A DNA stretch of 64,000 nucleotides from Thiogranum sp. (GTDB taxonomy: Bacteria; Pseudomonadota; Gammaproteobacteria; DSM-19610): contig JAGFJP010000092.1 of the NCBI GenBank assembly GCA_024102665.1, positions 1-64,000 of the forward strand, read 5' to 3'. This document shows positions 37,465-47,167 of this stretch, piece by piece. Numbering within the stretch: the first letter of the stretch is position 1; each line of letters begins with the position of its first letter. Under the pieces are notes generated by a model. The model did not search any database. It saw nothing but the letters and a program-made list of their open reading frames with translations, and was not told where the DNA came from. The position numbers were made by a program, and so were the translations under genes.

Positions 37465-37660
37465 AAAAACGCTTTTCAGCGTCGGAGGAGTCGGTCATAA
37501 ATCGCAAAAGCGGATTTGCGTTCTTAGCATTGCGCCCTGCATCAAGAAGCAATGCTAAGAAGTCCATCCCTGGATCGGGAACGCCGACCTTGTCCCTAGT
37601 ATCGGTCGGCACGGCGGTTTCTTTAGCCATCCTCCCTGCCACCGTTTCCCGTTCCTTTGG
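37435..37660 (-). ncRNA. candidate CsrB/RsmZ-type small RNA (CsrA/RsmA antagonist)
   Basis: Read on the minus strand, four hairpins in a row expose G-rich motifs in their loops: arms 37640-37646/37612-37618 with AGGGAGGAT in the loop; GCCGACC/GGTCGGC at 37584-37611 with AGGGA in the loop; a TCCA-GGGA-TGGA tetraloop near 37565-37576; and a perfect 10-bp stem at 37524-37533/37551-37560 with CAGGG in the loop. A small hairpin and a strong terminator end the unit. GGA in hairpin loops is the known binding site of CsrA/RsmA, and this modular design is the hallmark of CsrB/RsmZ RNAs. The 5' end is not fixed. A frame across this region would read through the terminator and resembles nothing I know. 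Identity is inference. Confidence 0.55.
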
Positions 37661-37917
37661 TTTGGCTTATGCAACGAAGATGCCAACAAATCGATGAGAT
37701 AAACACACATATAATCAGCTAGATAAATACGTCGGTTAGAGCAGCTCCAATAACAACCGGACCTGAAGCATAAAAACTGTCAAATGCATGACAAAAGTGA
37801 CGGGATAGCGGCTCATTCCGGCCCCGGTACTGGATGGAGTATGCACCACCCCCGAACGGCACTCTGCCCTCCCCTAGCCGATCAGGATAAATGCCTGCGA
37901 GTGCCTGAAAGTGTTTT
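37661..37917. other. gap between candidate RNA and mlaC-like gene
   Basis: 257 non-coding bases. It should contain the promoter of the candidate RNA on the minus strand. An AT-rich stretch at about 37700-37730 (TATAAT-like) and the inverted repeat TGTCA-N6-TGACA at 37779-37794 are the only structures noted. No terminator for the mlaC-like gene is visible. Confidence 0.45.
37779..37794. promoter_or_regulatory. inverted repeat TGTCA-N6-TGACA, possible operator
   Basis: Five-base arms around a six-base centre, about 120-135 bases upstream of the candidate RNA on its strand. The layout recalls the GacA/UvrY site (TGTAAG-N6-CTTACA) that lies upstream of rsm/csr RNAs, but the match is only partial. 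Binding is not shown by the sequence. Confidence 0.3.
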
Positions 37918-38595
37918 TCATGGATTGTTACTGCTGCAAGCCGGCGATTTTCGGCTCCTGACCTGCTCAGCCGTTTCCGCCGACATTGGCTGCCTGTTCT
38001 TCTCTTGCAGCGAGCGCAGCATGCCCGGGAATCCTTTGTCCCTGATTTCTTCAGCAAACACGGTGCGATAGTTGTTCACCAGACTGACACCATCGACCTG
38101 GATATCGTACACCAGCCAGCGTTGATCTGTTTCGTACAGCAGGTAATACACGGACAATGTTGCACTGCCGGGCGTTTTGATTTCAGTACGCACCGTAGCT
38201 CTATCCGGCCGGGCGCTGTCCCGAGCCGGCAAGTAGGAGATGTCCTTCAGCGACGCCAGTTGCACCGCTGTGGCATAGGTCCTGACAAGCAGTTTTCGAA
38301 ACTGCCCGATAAACTCATGTCGTTGTTCCTCATCGGCGTCGCGCCAGTATTTGCCCAACACCCAGCGAGAGATGCGTTCCATGTCGGCGTGGAGCATCAA
38401 TATGCCGTCGACCAGCGCATAGAGATGTTCCGGCTGTTGCTCCAGAATCGCACATTGCCGATCGAGTGCTTCGTAGATTTCCTCGGTAGCCTGCCGGATG
38501 ACGTGTTCCGCACCCGAATCAGCAGCGCGAGTGAGACATCCGGCCCAACATGCCAGACATAAAGCCAACCCCAACAACCTGGTAATGTTTGTCAT
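37918..38595 (-). CDS. MlaC/Ttg2D-like phospholipid-binding protein
   Basis: 225 residues. A signal peptide (MTNITRLLGLALCLACWAGCL) precedes the MlaC domain: LHADMERISRWVLGKYWRDADEEQRHEFIGQFRKLLVRTYATAV, then VYDIQVDGVSLVNNYRTVFAEEI. MlaC proteins shuttle phospholipids in the periplasm between the MlaA and MlaFEDB complexes. Here it stands alone, without mlaFED or mlaB beside it. A Cys at about 16 followed by more Cys does not form a clear lipobox. A second copy in a full mla operon elsewhere is likely. Confidence 0.88.
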   Translation of the reverse strand: MTNITRLLGLALCLACWAGCLTRAADSGAEHVIRQATEEIYEALDRQCAILEQQPEHLYALVDGILMLHADMERISRWVLGKYWRDADEEQRHEFIGQFRKLLVRTYATAVQLASLKDISYLPARDSARPDRATVRTEIKTPGSATLSVYYLLYETDQRWLVYDIQVDGVSLVNNYRTVFAEEIRDKGFPGMLRSLQEKNRQPMSAETAEQVRSRKSPACSSNNP

Positions 38596-38635
38596 TTGTC
38601 AGTCACCTGCATCAGCGCACAACAGTGACACCCTG

Positions 38636-39187
38636 TTAATCAATCGTGTCCTGGTGTCTGGCGCCGGAACACTCATGCCCGGCACGCTCTCCACGGAGGC
38701 GGCGAATCACGCTGGCCTCCTTCATCAGAGCATCGAGTTCAGCGGCTTCGGCTCCAGCTGGCGAGAGTAACAGCTGCTTCAAGGTATCATGGCGCTTAAG
38801 CACCTCGAAATACTCGTCGGGCTCGAACAGGTGGGCTGCCAGCGCGAACCCTGCATCGAGATGCTGCCAGGCAGAGTCATATTTTCGCGCCAGCAACAAC
38901 TGACCGTAGCACAGCTCGAGCCTGGCTTTGTCGGCGTCATTCCCGGCGGTAGCCCGCAGGTTTTCGTAAATCATGCGGATGTCCTGACCGTTCCAGTAGC
39001 GAACGATCATTTCAGCGAGCCGGTGGTTAAACGGACGCGGGAGCCGGGACCCCCGACCACCCACGCCGTTGCGAATGGTCGCCAACCAGGTCGTTGCGGC
39101 TCCGGGAGGCATCGGGTCGCCACACCATTCAGCCAGCGACACGGCTGCGCCGGAGGTCAGGAGTCGCAATATTTCAGTGGCTTTCAC
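38636..39187 (-). CDS. helical protein of unknown function
   Basis: 183 residues, not recognised. The first half has PRPFNHRLAEMIVRYWNGQDIRMIYENLR; the second half looks like helical repeats (KARLELCYGQLLLARKYDSAWQHLDAGFALAAHLFEPDEYFEVLKRHDTL). No signal peptide, membrane helix or catalytic motif is seen. It is 40 bases upstream of the mlaC-like gene on the same strand and divergent from hemB. Confidence 0.75.
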   Translation of the reverse strand: MKATEILRLLTSGAAVSLAEWCGDPMPPGAATTWLATIRNGVGGRGSRLPRPFNHRLAEMIVRYWNGQDIRMIYENLRATAGNDADKARLELCYGQLLLARKYDSAWQHLDAGFALAAHLFEPDEYFEVLKRHDTLKQLLLSPAGAEAAELDALMKEASVIRRLRGERAGHECSGARHQDTID

Positions 39188-39250
39188 GTGCCTTCGCTTT
39201 GTGCCCCGAATAATACTCAGGGTACACTGTAGAGGTTGAAGTTCCCATGA

Positions 39251-40285
<1,035 letters not shown>

Positions 40286-40300
40286 ACGGACCCTTCCATC

Positions 40301-41122
40301 ATGACTGAGGCGGACCGCTACGCCGTCATGGGCAATCCTGTCGCACACAGCCGGTCGCCGGAGATCCATCGCCTGTTCGCGGAACAGACAGGACAGATCA
40401 TTGACTACCGGGCAATTTTGGTAGAGACAGGCCGATTTCCAGAAGCGGTAGCGGATTTTTTCAGCGCTGGCGGCAAAGGACTTAACGTTACTGTTCCTTT
40501 CAAGCAGGAAGCATGGCGACTGGCGGACCGCCTCAGTGACGGCGCGCTGCGCGCCGGCGCGGTAAATACCCTTGCGCTGACAGACGGGGCTTTGTATGGC
40601 GATAATACCGACGGAATTGGCCTGGTGCGCGATCTCACCAGGAATCTCGAAATCGGCCTCGGTGGACGCCAGATCCTTGTACTGGGAGCGGGAGGCGCGG
40701 CGAGAGGCGTTCTCGCGCCATTGCTGGAACACCGCCCCAAACTCCTGGTTATTGCGAACCGCACGGCGGACCGCGCGCGAGAGCTGGCCGAGCAGTTTGC
40801 CGACCTGGGCGATATTCAGGGTTCGGGTTTTGAAGCGCTGAAAGACCTGAGTTTCGATCTGGTGATCAACGCGACTTCCGCCAGTCTGTCGGGACAGGTT
40901 CCGCAGCTGCCCCCGGGCGTAATCAAATCTGGCAGTTGCTGCTATGACATGGTGTACGCAGCTGAACCAACAGCATTTATGCGCTATGCGCTAGCGCAGG
41001 GCGCGCACCAGGCCTTCGATGGCCTCGGCATGCTGGTGGAACAGGCCGCTGCATCATTCCAGCTGTGGCGCGGCATTATGCCGCAAACCAGGCCGGTTAT
41101 CCGCGCATTACGCGACCAGTGA
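40301..41122 (+). CDS. aroE: shikimate dehydrogenase
   Basis: 273 residues. NPVAHSRSPEIHRLF binds shikimate; the catalytic Lys is in NVTVPFKQEAW and Asp in NTDGIGL. The NADP site is GAGGAARGVLAPLL with NRTADRA, whose Arg favours NADPH. It reduces 3-dehydroshikimate in aromatic amino acid synthesis. It is likely co-transcribed with hemB. Its 3' end overlaps the convergent RRM gene by 15 bases. Confidence 0.97.
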   Translation: MTEADRYAVMGNPVAHSRSPEIHRLFAEQTGQIIDYRAILVETGRFPEAVADFFSAGGKGLNVTVPFKQEAWRLADRLSDGALRAGAVNTLALTDGALYGDNTDGIGLVRDLTRNLEIGLGGRQILVLGAGGAARGVLAPLLEHRPKLLVIANRTADRARELAEQFADLGDIQGSGFEALKDLSFDLVINATSASLSGQVPQLPPGVIKSGSCCYDMVYAAEPTAFMRYALAQGAHQAFDGLGMLVEQAAASFQLWRGIMPQTRPVIRALRDQ

Positions 41123-41464
41123 GCGCGAATCCATGGCAAAACTTCGGCGCTCGTCGAGACGCCGTTCCAGCCCATTCCAGGATTGGGAGCGCCAATCCAC
41201 TCGCCGCCGCTCACGCGCGCCTGTGCGGTGCTGGTATTCATGCGCAATCAGGGTGTGACCCTGCCACTCCATCCCATGTGCCGACGCAATAATTCGACGG
41301 GCATGGCTCTCTTTATCGACAGGTATCAGCGCAAAACGCTGCACTGCGCCATGAGGTGCATATTTCTTGACGATGCGAACTTTGGTTCCCAGCGTCAATC
41401 CGAATAGCCGGCAGAGGTCTTTCTCCACCGCACACTTGGGCAAATTGCCAATCAGGACGACCAT
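41108..41464 (-). CDS. RRM-type RNA-binding protein
   Basis: 118 residues. An RNA-recognition-motif fold is suggested: RNP2-like VVLIGNLPKCAVEKDLCRLF at the start, and RNP1-like GAVQRFALIPVDKESHARRIIAS near 38-60, with GHTLIAHEYQHR closing the sheet. The aromatic residues of a classic RNP1 are mostly lost. A basic, Arg-rich tail (ARERRRVDWRSQSWNGLERRLDERR) follows. Small RRM proteins occur in many proteobacteria; the RNA target is unknown. Confidence 0.8.
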   Translation of the reverse strand: MVVLIGNLPKCAVEKDLCRLFGLTLGTKVRIVKKYAPHGAVQRFALIPVDKESHARRIIASAHGMEWQGHTLIAHEYQHRTGARERRRVDWRSQSWNGLERRLDERRSFAMDSRSLVA

Positions 41465-41599
41465 GGGGCTTACCTCCGGAACGATGCGTTACTCTTGCTT
41501 AAGCGCGTGATGACGAAAGTTTTCACCATCACGGTTTTCAGTATACGCCCACTGAGCAAAGGTTTGTTGAAACATTCAATATTGCGCATTTACAGATAG

Positions 41600-42949
41600 T
41601 TATCGCATGGTTACGAGCTCTTCTGCGCTCGTGGGATGAATCGCCACTGTGTCATCCAGATCCTTCTTGCAGGCACCCATGCGAATCGCCACCGCAAAGC
41701 CCTGGAGCATTTCATCAGCGCCGGGACCGATGACATGGCATCCTACCACCCGCTCCTGCGCACCGATGGTGACCAACTTCATCGCGGTCTTTTGTTTGCG
41801 CTCCGTGAGGGCGTTGTACATCGCAGTGAATCGTGTCTGGTAGACTTTCACCGCGTCCCCATGAATGTCGCGCGCCTCGCTTTCCGTCAGCCCGACCGTA
41901 CCAATAGGCGGGTGACTGAACACGACCGTCGGGATATTTTCGTATTCCAGGTGGCGCTCGGACATTCCGCCAAACAGGCGATCCGCCAGCCTCCGGCCAG
42001 CGGCGATTGCTACCGGGGTTAACTGCGCCCGACCTGTAACATCGCCGATGGCGTAAATGCCCTGCACGTTCGTCTGTTGAAATTTATCCGTGGGGATGTA
42101 ACCCTGCGCATCGTGAACAACACCGGCTGCGGCCAGATCGAGCCGGTTTGTCAGGGGGTATCGTCCCACCGCCCAGATCAACTCATCAAAGCCTTCCAGC
42201 CGTTGTCCGTTCTCGCATTCGATGCAGAGCGAGCCATCCGCTTCGCGCAACAGCCGTTTTACCTGGGTGCGGGCGAGGATATCGATACCGTCACCGAGCA
42301 TCTCTTCCATCAGATTCTCCCGCAACATCGCCTCGAAATTCCGAAGCAAATGTTCGCGCCTCAGCAGCATGGTGACGTCCGATCCCAAAGCATTCAGCAT
42401 TCCTGCCAGTTCCACGGCGATGTAACCCGAACCCACTACCGCAACACGCCGCGGCAGTCGTTCAAGTTCGAAAAAGCCATCCGAGGTAATACCCAGTTCC
42501 GCGCCCGGGGTGTCGGGAATCTGTGGCGCGCCACCGGGCGCGACGACTATATGATCCGCGCTGTAGCGCTGGCCGTCGACATCGATGGTTTTGGCGTCGA
42601 CGAAGCGGGCTTCGCCAACGATCTCATCGATATTCGAGTCGGCCAGATAGGTGTGGTACCAGTCATTGATGCCATGCACATAGCCATCGCGCGCGCTTTT
42701 CAAAGCCTTCCAGTCAAACGCCTGTTCTCCCAGGCAGAACCCGTACCCGACGGCTTCCTCGAGTGTATGCGCTATAGTTGCCGCGAACCACATAACCTTC
42801 TTCGGTACACAACCCGCATTGACGCAGGTGCCGCCCAGACGCCCTTTTTCGACAACGGCACATTTGGCACCATAGCGGGCAGCGCGCTCGGCAACCGACA
42901 AACCACCGCTTCCACCGCCGATTGCAATCAGGTCATAATGCTGTGTCAT
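41600..42949 (-). CDS. gor: glutathione-disulfide reductase
   Basis: 449 residues from the ATG at 42949 ([18 protein letters not shown]). The redox disulfide is in [16 protein letters not shown]; the NADPH domain is [15 protein letters not shown] with LLRREHLLR, and the FAD domain ends YAIGDV. The dimer interface has the catalytic His in [15 protein letters not shown]. It reduces oxidised glutathione with NADPH. It is divergent from prlC, and a 63-base gap holds both promoters. Confidence 0.96.
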   Translation of the reverse strand: MTQHYDLIAIGGGSGGLSVAERAARYGAKCAVVEKGRLGGTCVNAGCVPKKVMWFAATIAHTLEEAVGYGFCLGEQAFDWKALKSARDGYVHGINDWYHTYLADSNIDEIVGEARFVDAKTIDVDGQRYSADHIVVAPGGAPQIPDTPGAELGITSDGFFELERLPRRVAVVGSGYIAVELAGMLNALGSDVTMLLRREHLLRNFEAMLRENLMEEMLGDGIDILARTQVKRLLREADGSLCIECENGQRLEGFDELIWAVGRYPLTNRLDLAAAGVVHDAQGYIPTDKFQQTNVQGIYAIGDVTGRAQLTPVAIAAGRRLADRLFGGMSERHLEYENIPTVVFSHPPIGTVGLTESEARDIHGDAVKVYQTRFTAMYNALTERKQKTAMKLVTIGAQERVVGCHVIGPGADEMLQGFAVAIRMGACKKDLDDTVAIHPTSAEELVTMR

Positions 42950-43012
42950 GAACCGTTCTACTCCATTCTTGATGCATTGCATCGGATTTTACTTGAAAGC
43001 ACGCGAGAAACC

Positions 43013-45052
43013 ATGAGCAATCCGCTACTGCATGTATACCCGCTTCCCGCCTTTGATCGAATTCGTCCCGAACACGTCGAAGCAGCGATTGATGAGACAC
43101 TCGGCACGGTGCGCCAGAGGATCGATGCCTTGCTCGAACCCGGCCCGCCTTTCAGCTGGGAGAACCTGGCGGCGCCTCTGGAGGCGGAGCTCGAGCACCT
43201 GCACAGAGTCTGGTCTCCGGTAAGCCACCTGAACGCGGTGATGAACAACGATGAATTGCGTGCTGCGTACAACGCCTGTCTGCCAAAACTCAGCGCATTC
43301 GAAACAGAGATCGGTCAACACGAGGGTTTGTACCAGGCATTCAAGGATATCGCGTCCAGAGAGGATTTTGCCGGTCTGGACTGCGCGCAGCAGAAGGCGA
43401 TCAAGAATCGTTTGCGGGATTTCAGGCTGACCGGCATCGAACTCGCTGCCGATGAGCGCGAGCAGTTCAAACAGATTCAGCAACGCCTGGCTGAGCTGCA
43501 GGCCAGGTTCCGGGAGAACCTGCTGGACGCCACCAATGCCTGGTCAAAGCAGGTAGCCGATGAATCGTTGCTCGCTGGCCTGCCCGAGACAGCGCGTGCG
43601 CTGGCACGGCAGACCGCAGCAAGGCGCGGCGTAGAAGGCTGGACCCTGACTCTGGAGCTCCCTTCCTACTATCCGGTGCTGACGTATGCCGATGATCGCG
43701 GCTTGCGCGAGGAAGTGTATACGGCTTATGTCACCCGCGCCGCCGACGCAGGGCCGCACGCCGGTCAGTGGGATAACACTGATGTAATGGAAGAGATCCT
43801 CGAGTTACGTCACAAGGCGGCACGAATGCTCGGTTTCGAGAACTTCGGCGATCGATCCCTGGCCACTAAAATGGCTTCATCAACAGCCGAGGTTGTGACG
43901 TTTCTCGAAGACCTCGCGCAGCGCGCTTTGGCACACGCACGAAGCGACCTCGAAGAAGTTCGTGAATTTGCGAGGCGAAACGGTGCGACATTCCCGCTGG
44001 AAGCATGGGATATTCCTTATTACTCGGAACAACTGCGCCAGGAGCGGTATGCGTTGTCGCAAGAAGAGCTCAAGCCGTATTTCCCGCACACCCGTGTCAT
44101 TGCCGGCCTGTTCTCGGTTGCCGGGCAGCTTTATGGCATCGACATCCGGCAGCGCAACGCTGTTCCGGTCTGGCACCCGGACGTGCGCGTGTTTGAGATC
44201 TTCGATGACCGCGGCGAGTTGCGCGGCCAGTTCTACCTCGACCTTTTTGCACGCCCGAAAAAGCAGGGCGGCGCCTGGATGGACGAATGCCGGACACGCC
44301 TGCGTCTGAACGGCGAAGTGCAGGTGCCGGTCGCTTATCTCACCTGCAATTTCACGCCACCAATCGGAGATCGCCCTGCGCTGCTTGGTCACGACGAGGT
44401 CATCACTCTGTTCCACGAGTTCGGGCACGGCCTGCACCACCTGTTGAGCCGCATCGATTATCCAAGTATCTCTGGCATCAACGGAGTAGCCTGGGATGCT
44501 GTCGAACTGCCCAGCCAGTTCATGGAAAACTGGTGCTGGGAGCGCGAAGCACTGGACCTGATTTCAGGCCATTACGAGACCGGGGAGCGCATTCCCGATG
44601 ACATGTTTCAGCGCATGCGCGCATCCCGCAACTTCCAGTCGGCCATGCAAATGGTACGGCAGCTGGAATTCGCTCTGTTCGACATGCAGATGCACGTCGA
44701 ATACCAGCCTGAACTTGGTGGCCGGATCTACGCGATCCTCGAACGTGTGCGCAACAATGTCGCGGTCGTCCAGCCGCCGCCATTCAACCGCTTTGCCCAC
44801 GGATTCTCCCACGTCTTCGGCGGCGGCTATGCCGCGGGCTATTACAGCTACAAGTGGGCCGAGGTGCTTTCCGCCGATGCTTTTTCGTTGTTCGAGGAGA
44901 ACGGTATCTTTGACCGGACTACCGGCTTACACTTCATGCGTGAGGTACTGGAGCAGGGCGGCGCGCGGGATCCGATGGAGCTGTTCATAGCGTTCCGGGG
45001 ACGACAGCCCGGCATAGAAGCGCTGCTGCGTCACAGCGGCCTGAATCCCTGA
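43013..45052 (+). CDS. prlC: oligopeptidase A (M3 metallopeptidase)
   Basis: 679 residues from the ATG at 43013 ([17 protein letters not shown]). The frame is open far upstream inside gor, but coding there is antisense. The zinc motif HEFGHGLHH starts at about residue 468, with the third ligand Glu in the following helix. [24 protein letters not shown]-like M3 sequence appears near the C terminus as [22 protein letters not shown]. It degrades short peptides, including cleaved signal peptides, in the cytoplasm. Confidence 0.96.
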   Translation: [679 protein letters not shown]

Positions 45053-45134
45053 TGTTCCGAATTGCCGTGGATATTCTTCTCAACCCGCGATCCGGTAAAC
45101 TGACCACTCATTCATGCGCACTGCATAGCAAAAG

Positions 45135-46607
45135 ATGCACTACAAGGATCTGAGGGATTTTATCGAACAGCTGGCACGCAGCGGTCAGCTCATTCGCGTT
45201 TCCCATCCGGTGGATCCTGATCTCGAGATAACGGAGATCTGCGACCGCACCCTGCGCGCCGGTGGACCGGCGCTTTTGTTCGAGCGCCCCAAAGGATCGG
45301 ACATTCCCGTGCTCGCCAATCTGTTCGGCACGCCGCAGCGCGTCGCGGCCGGAATGGGGGCCGACTCCGTTGAAGCGCTGGGGGAAATCGGCAAGCTGCT
45401 GGCTTTTCTGAAAGAACCCGACCCGCCACGCGGCATGAAAGATGCGTGGGAAAAGTTGCCAGTGTTCCGCAAGGTGCTGGACATGGCGCCAAAGGTCCTG
45501 AGCAAGGCCGCCTGCCATGAGAACGTCGTTACGGGTTGCGATGTCGACCTGGGCGTGCTCCCGGTTCAGACATGCTGGCCCGGTGATGCCGGCCCGCTGA
45601 TTACCTGGCCGCTCGTCGTTACAAAAGGGCTCAGCAAGGACCGCCAGAACCTGGGCATTTACCGTCAGCAGGTATTGTCGCGCAACAAGGTCATTATGCG
45701 TTGGCTCGCCCACCGTGGAGGCGCGCTCGACTATCAAGAATGGCTCGAAAACAGGCCTGGGGAACCGTTTCCGGTGTCTGTCGCGCTTGGCGCCGACCCC
45801 GCGACGATCCTTGGCGCGGTAACACCTGTGCCCGACACGCTGTCGGAGTACGCCTTCGCGGGGCTGCTGCGCGGCTCAAAAACAGAACTGGTGCGCTGCA
45901 AGACAAATGACCTCCAGGTACCCGCCGCCGCTGAAATCGTGCTTGAGGGCTTTATCTACCCCGGTGAGGTCGCTCTTGAGGGCCCGTTTGGCGACCATAC
46001 CGGCTATTACAACGAACAGGAAAATTTTCCGGTGTTCACAGTCGAATGCATGACGCACCGCGACAATCCGATTTATCACAGCACTTACACGGGCCGCCCG
46101 CCCGACGAACCGGCCATCCTCGGCATGGCACTGAACGAAGTCTTCGTCCCCATCCTGCGAAAGCAATTCCCCGAAATTACGGACTTCTATCTGCCACCTG
46201 AGGGCTGTTCGTACCGGATGGCCTGCGTGAGCATGAAGAAACAGTACCCCGGTCACGCCAAGCGCGTCATGTTTGGCGTGTGGAGTTTCCTGCGCCAGTT
46301 TATGTATACCAAATTCGTGATTGTTACTGATGACGACGTGAACGTACGCGACTGGAAAGACGTCGTGTGGGCGATGACCACGCGCATGGATCCGGCACGT
46401 GATGTCACGCTGGTGGAAAACACGCCGATCGATTATCTGGATTTCGCATCTCCGGTGTCGGGGCTGGGCAGTAAAATTGGTTTCGACGCAACCGGCAAAT
46501 GGCCAGGCGAAACACAACGCGAATGGGGCCGTCCCATCAGGATGTCCCCGGAGGTCAAGGCGCGAGTCGACGCCATGTGGAACCAGCTGGGGATTGATCT
46601 CGGTTGA
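45135..46607 (+). CDS. ubiD: UbiD 3-octaprenyl-4-hydroxybenzoate carboxy-lyase
   Basis: 490 residues. The prenylated-FMN decarboxylase marks are INLGIYRQQ-like [45 protein letters not shown] and [23 protein letters not shown], with the catalytic Glu-Arg-Glu set in these stretches. It decarboxylates the prenylated hydroxybenzoate in ubiquinone synthesis and needs the UbiX flavin cofactor. It starts 82 bases after prlC. Confidence 0.97.
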   Translation: MHYKDLRDFIEQLARSGQLIRVSHPVDPDLEITEICDRTLRAGGPALLFERPKGSDIPVLANLFGTPQRVAAGMGADSVEALGEIGKLLAFLKEPDPPRGMKDAWEKLPVFRKVLDMAPKVLSKAACHENVVTGCDVDLGVLPVQTCWPGDAGPLITWPLVVTKGLSKDRQNLGIYRQQVLSRNKVIMRWLAHRGGALDYQEWLENRPGEPFPVSVALGADPATILGAVTPVPDTLSEYAFAGLLRGSKTELVRCKTNDLQVPAAAEIVLEGFIYPGEVALEGPFGDHTGYYNEQENFPVFTVECMTHRDNPIYHSTYTGRPPDEPAILGMALNEVFVPILRKQFPEITDFYLPPEGCSYRMACVSMKKQYPGHAKRVMFGVWSFLRQFMYTKFVIVTDDDVNVRDWKDVVWAMTTRMDPARDVTLVENTPIDYLDFASPVSGLGSKIGFDATGKWPGETQREWGRPIRMSPEVKARVDAMWNQLGIDLG

Positions 46608-46774
46608 TCCCCGGGCGCCGGGAAACGGACTCGCCCCATCCGATGTGCGGCCCTTGCCGCCGATCCTAAACTCTCGCCCGGTATGGCCGTAACCCCTTAT
46701 CGGCGAAATAAAAATACAACTTACACTCGGTGCATCCGCTACCTCGCGGCAGCGATCGGGAGATGGAGCGAAAC

Positions 46775-47167
46775 ATGAGTAATCGATTCTACAGATTGCT
46801 GTTCGGGGGCACGTTGTTGCTGGCATTGTATTTTGACCTTTACCCCGTGCTATACACGCTTATCGGGCTCGCTGTGTTCGAAGCTGTGACCAACGTCCGC
46901 GTACCCGGACTGATATCACGGATGCGCTACGGCCATGACGGCGACCCCCTGGAAGGTTCGCTCGGCATTCATTTCGTCCAACGGAGCAATTTCGAAGCCG
47001 AACGAGCCTGGCGCCTAAGCGTCGCTGCGTTGCTGACGATCAGCATTTTCGCGTTGCCCGATGCACTATGGTTTCTGCCGTGGTTTATGGGCTTTGCGAT
47101 TCTCGGCGCCGGCGTCAGTGGAGTGTGCCCGGTGTTTCTTGCATTGAAATGGGCCGGGCTTAAGTGA
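46775..47167 (+). CDS. YgaP/DUF2892-like inner-membrane protein
   Basis: 130 residues from the ATG at 46775 with GGAG upstream. Two hydrophobic hairpins are predicted: RFYRLLFGGTLLLALYFDLYPVLYTLIGLAVFEAVTN at the start, and WRLSVAALLTISIFALPDALWFLPWFMGFAILGAGVSGVCPVFLAL at the end. The pattern matches the DUF2892 transmembrane domain seen fused to rhodanese in YgaP, here duplicated and without the enzyme part. The GTG of the next gene overlaps its TGA, so they are co-translated. Function unknown. Confidence 0.82.
   Translation: MSNRFYRLLFGGTLLLALYFDLYPVLYTLIGLAVFEAVTNVRVPGLISRMRYGHDGDPLEGSLGIHFVQRSNFEAERAWRLSVAALLTISIFALPDALWFLPWFMGFAILGAGVSGVCPVFLALKWAGLK

Noticed and set aside
37355-37642. 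Minus-strand open frame of 95 codons over the candidate RNA
   Set aside because: It would read straight through a strong terminator hairpin with nine Us, and its sequence has no recognisable domain. The RNA interpretation explains the structure better.
36345-37917. Possible phosphate-controlled (PhoB) site near the PstS-like gene
   Set aside because: A single CTGTCAA sequence at about 37778 lacks the required direct repeat and is over 500 bases from the gene.
41506-41533. Possible hairpin CGTGATG/CATCACG between gor and the RRM gene
   Set aside because: The loop is 14 bases, and the Ts after it are too few to call a terminator.
42077-43012. Long open extension upstream of prlC
   Set aside because: It is antisense to gor. 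The M3 peptidase family begins at MSNPLL, so the start at 43013 was used.
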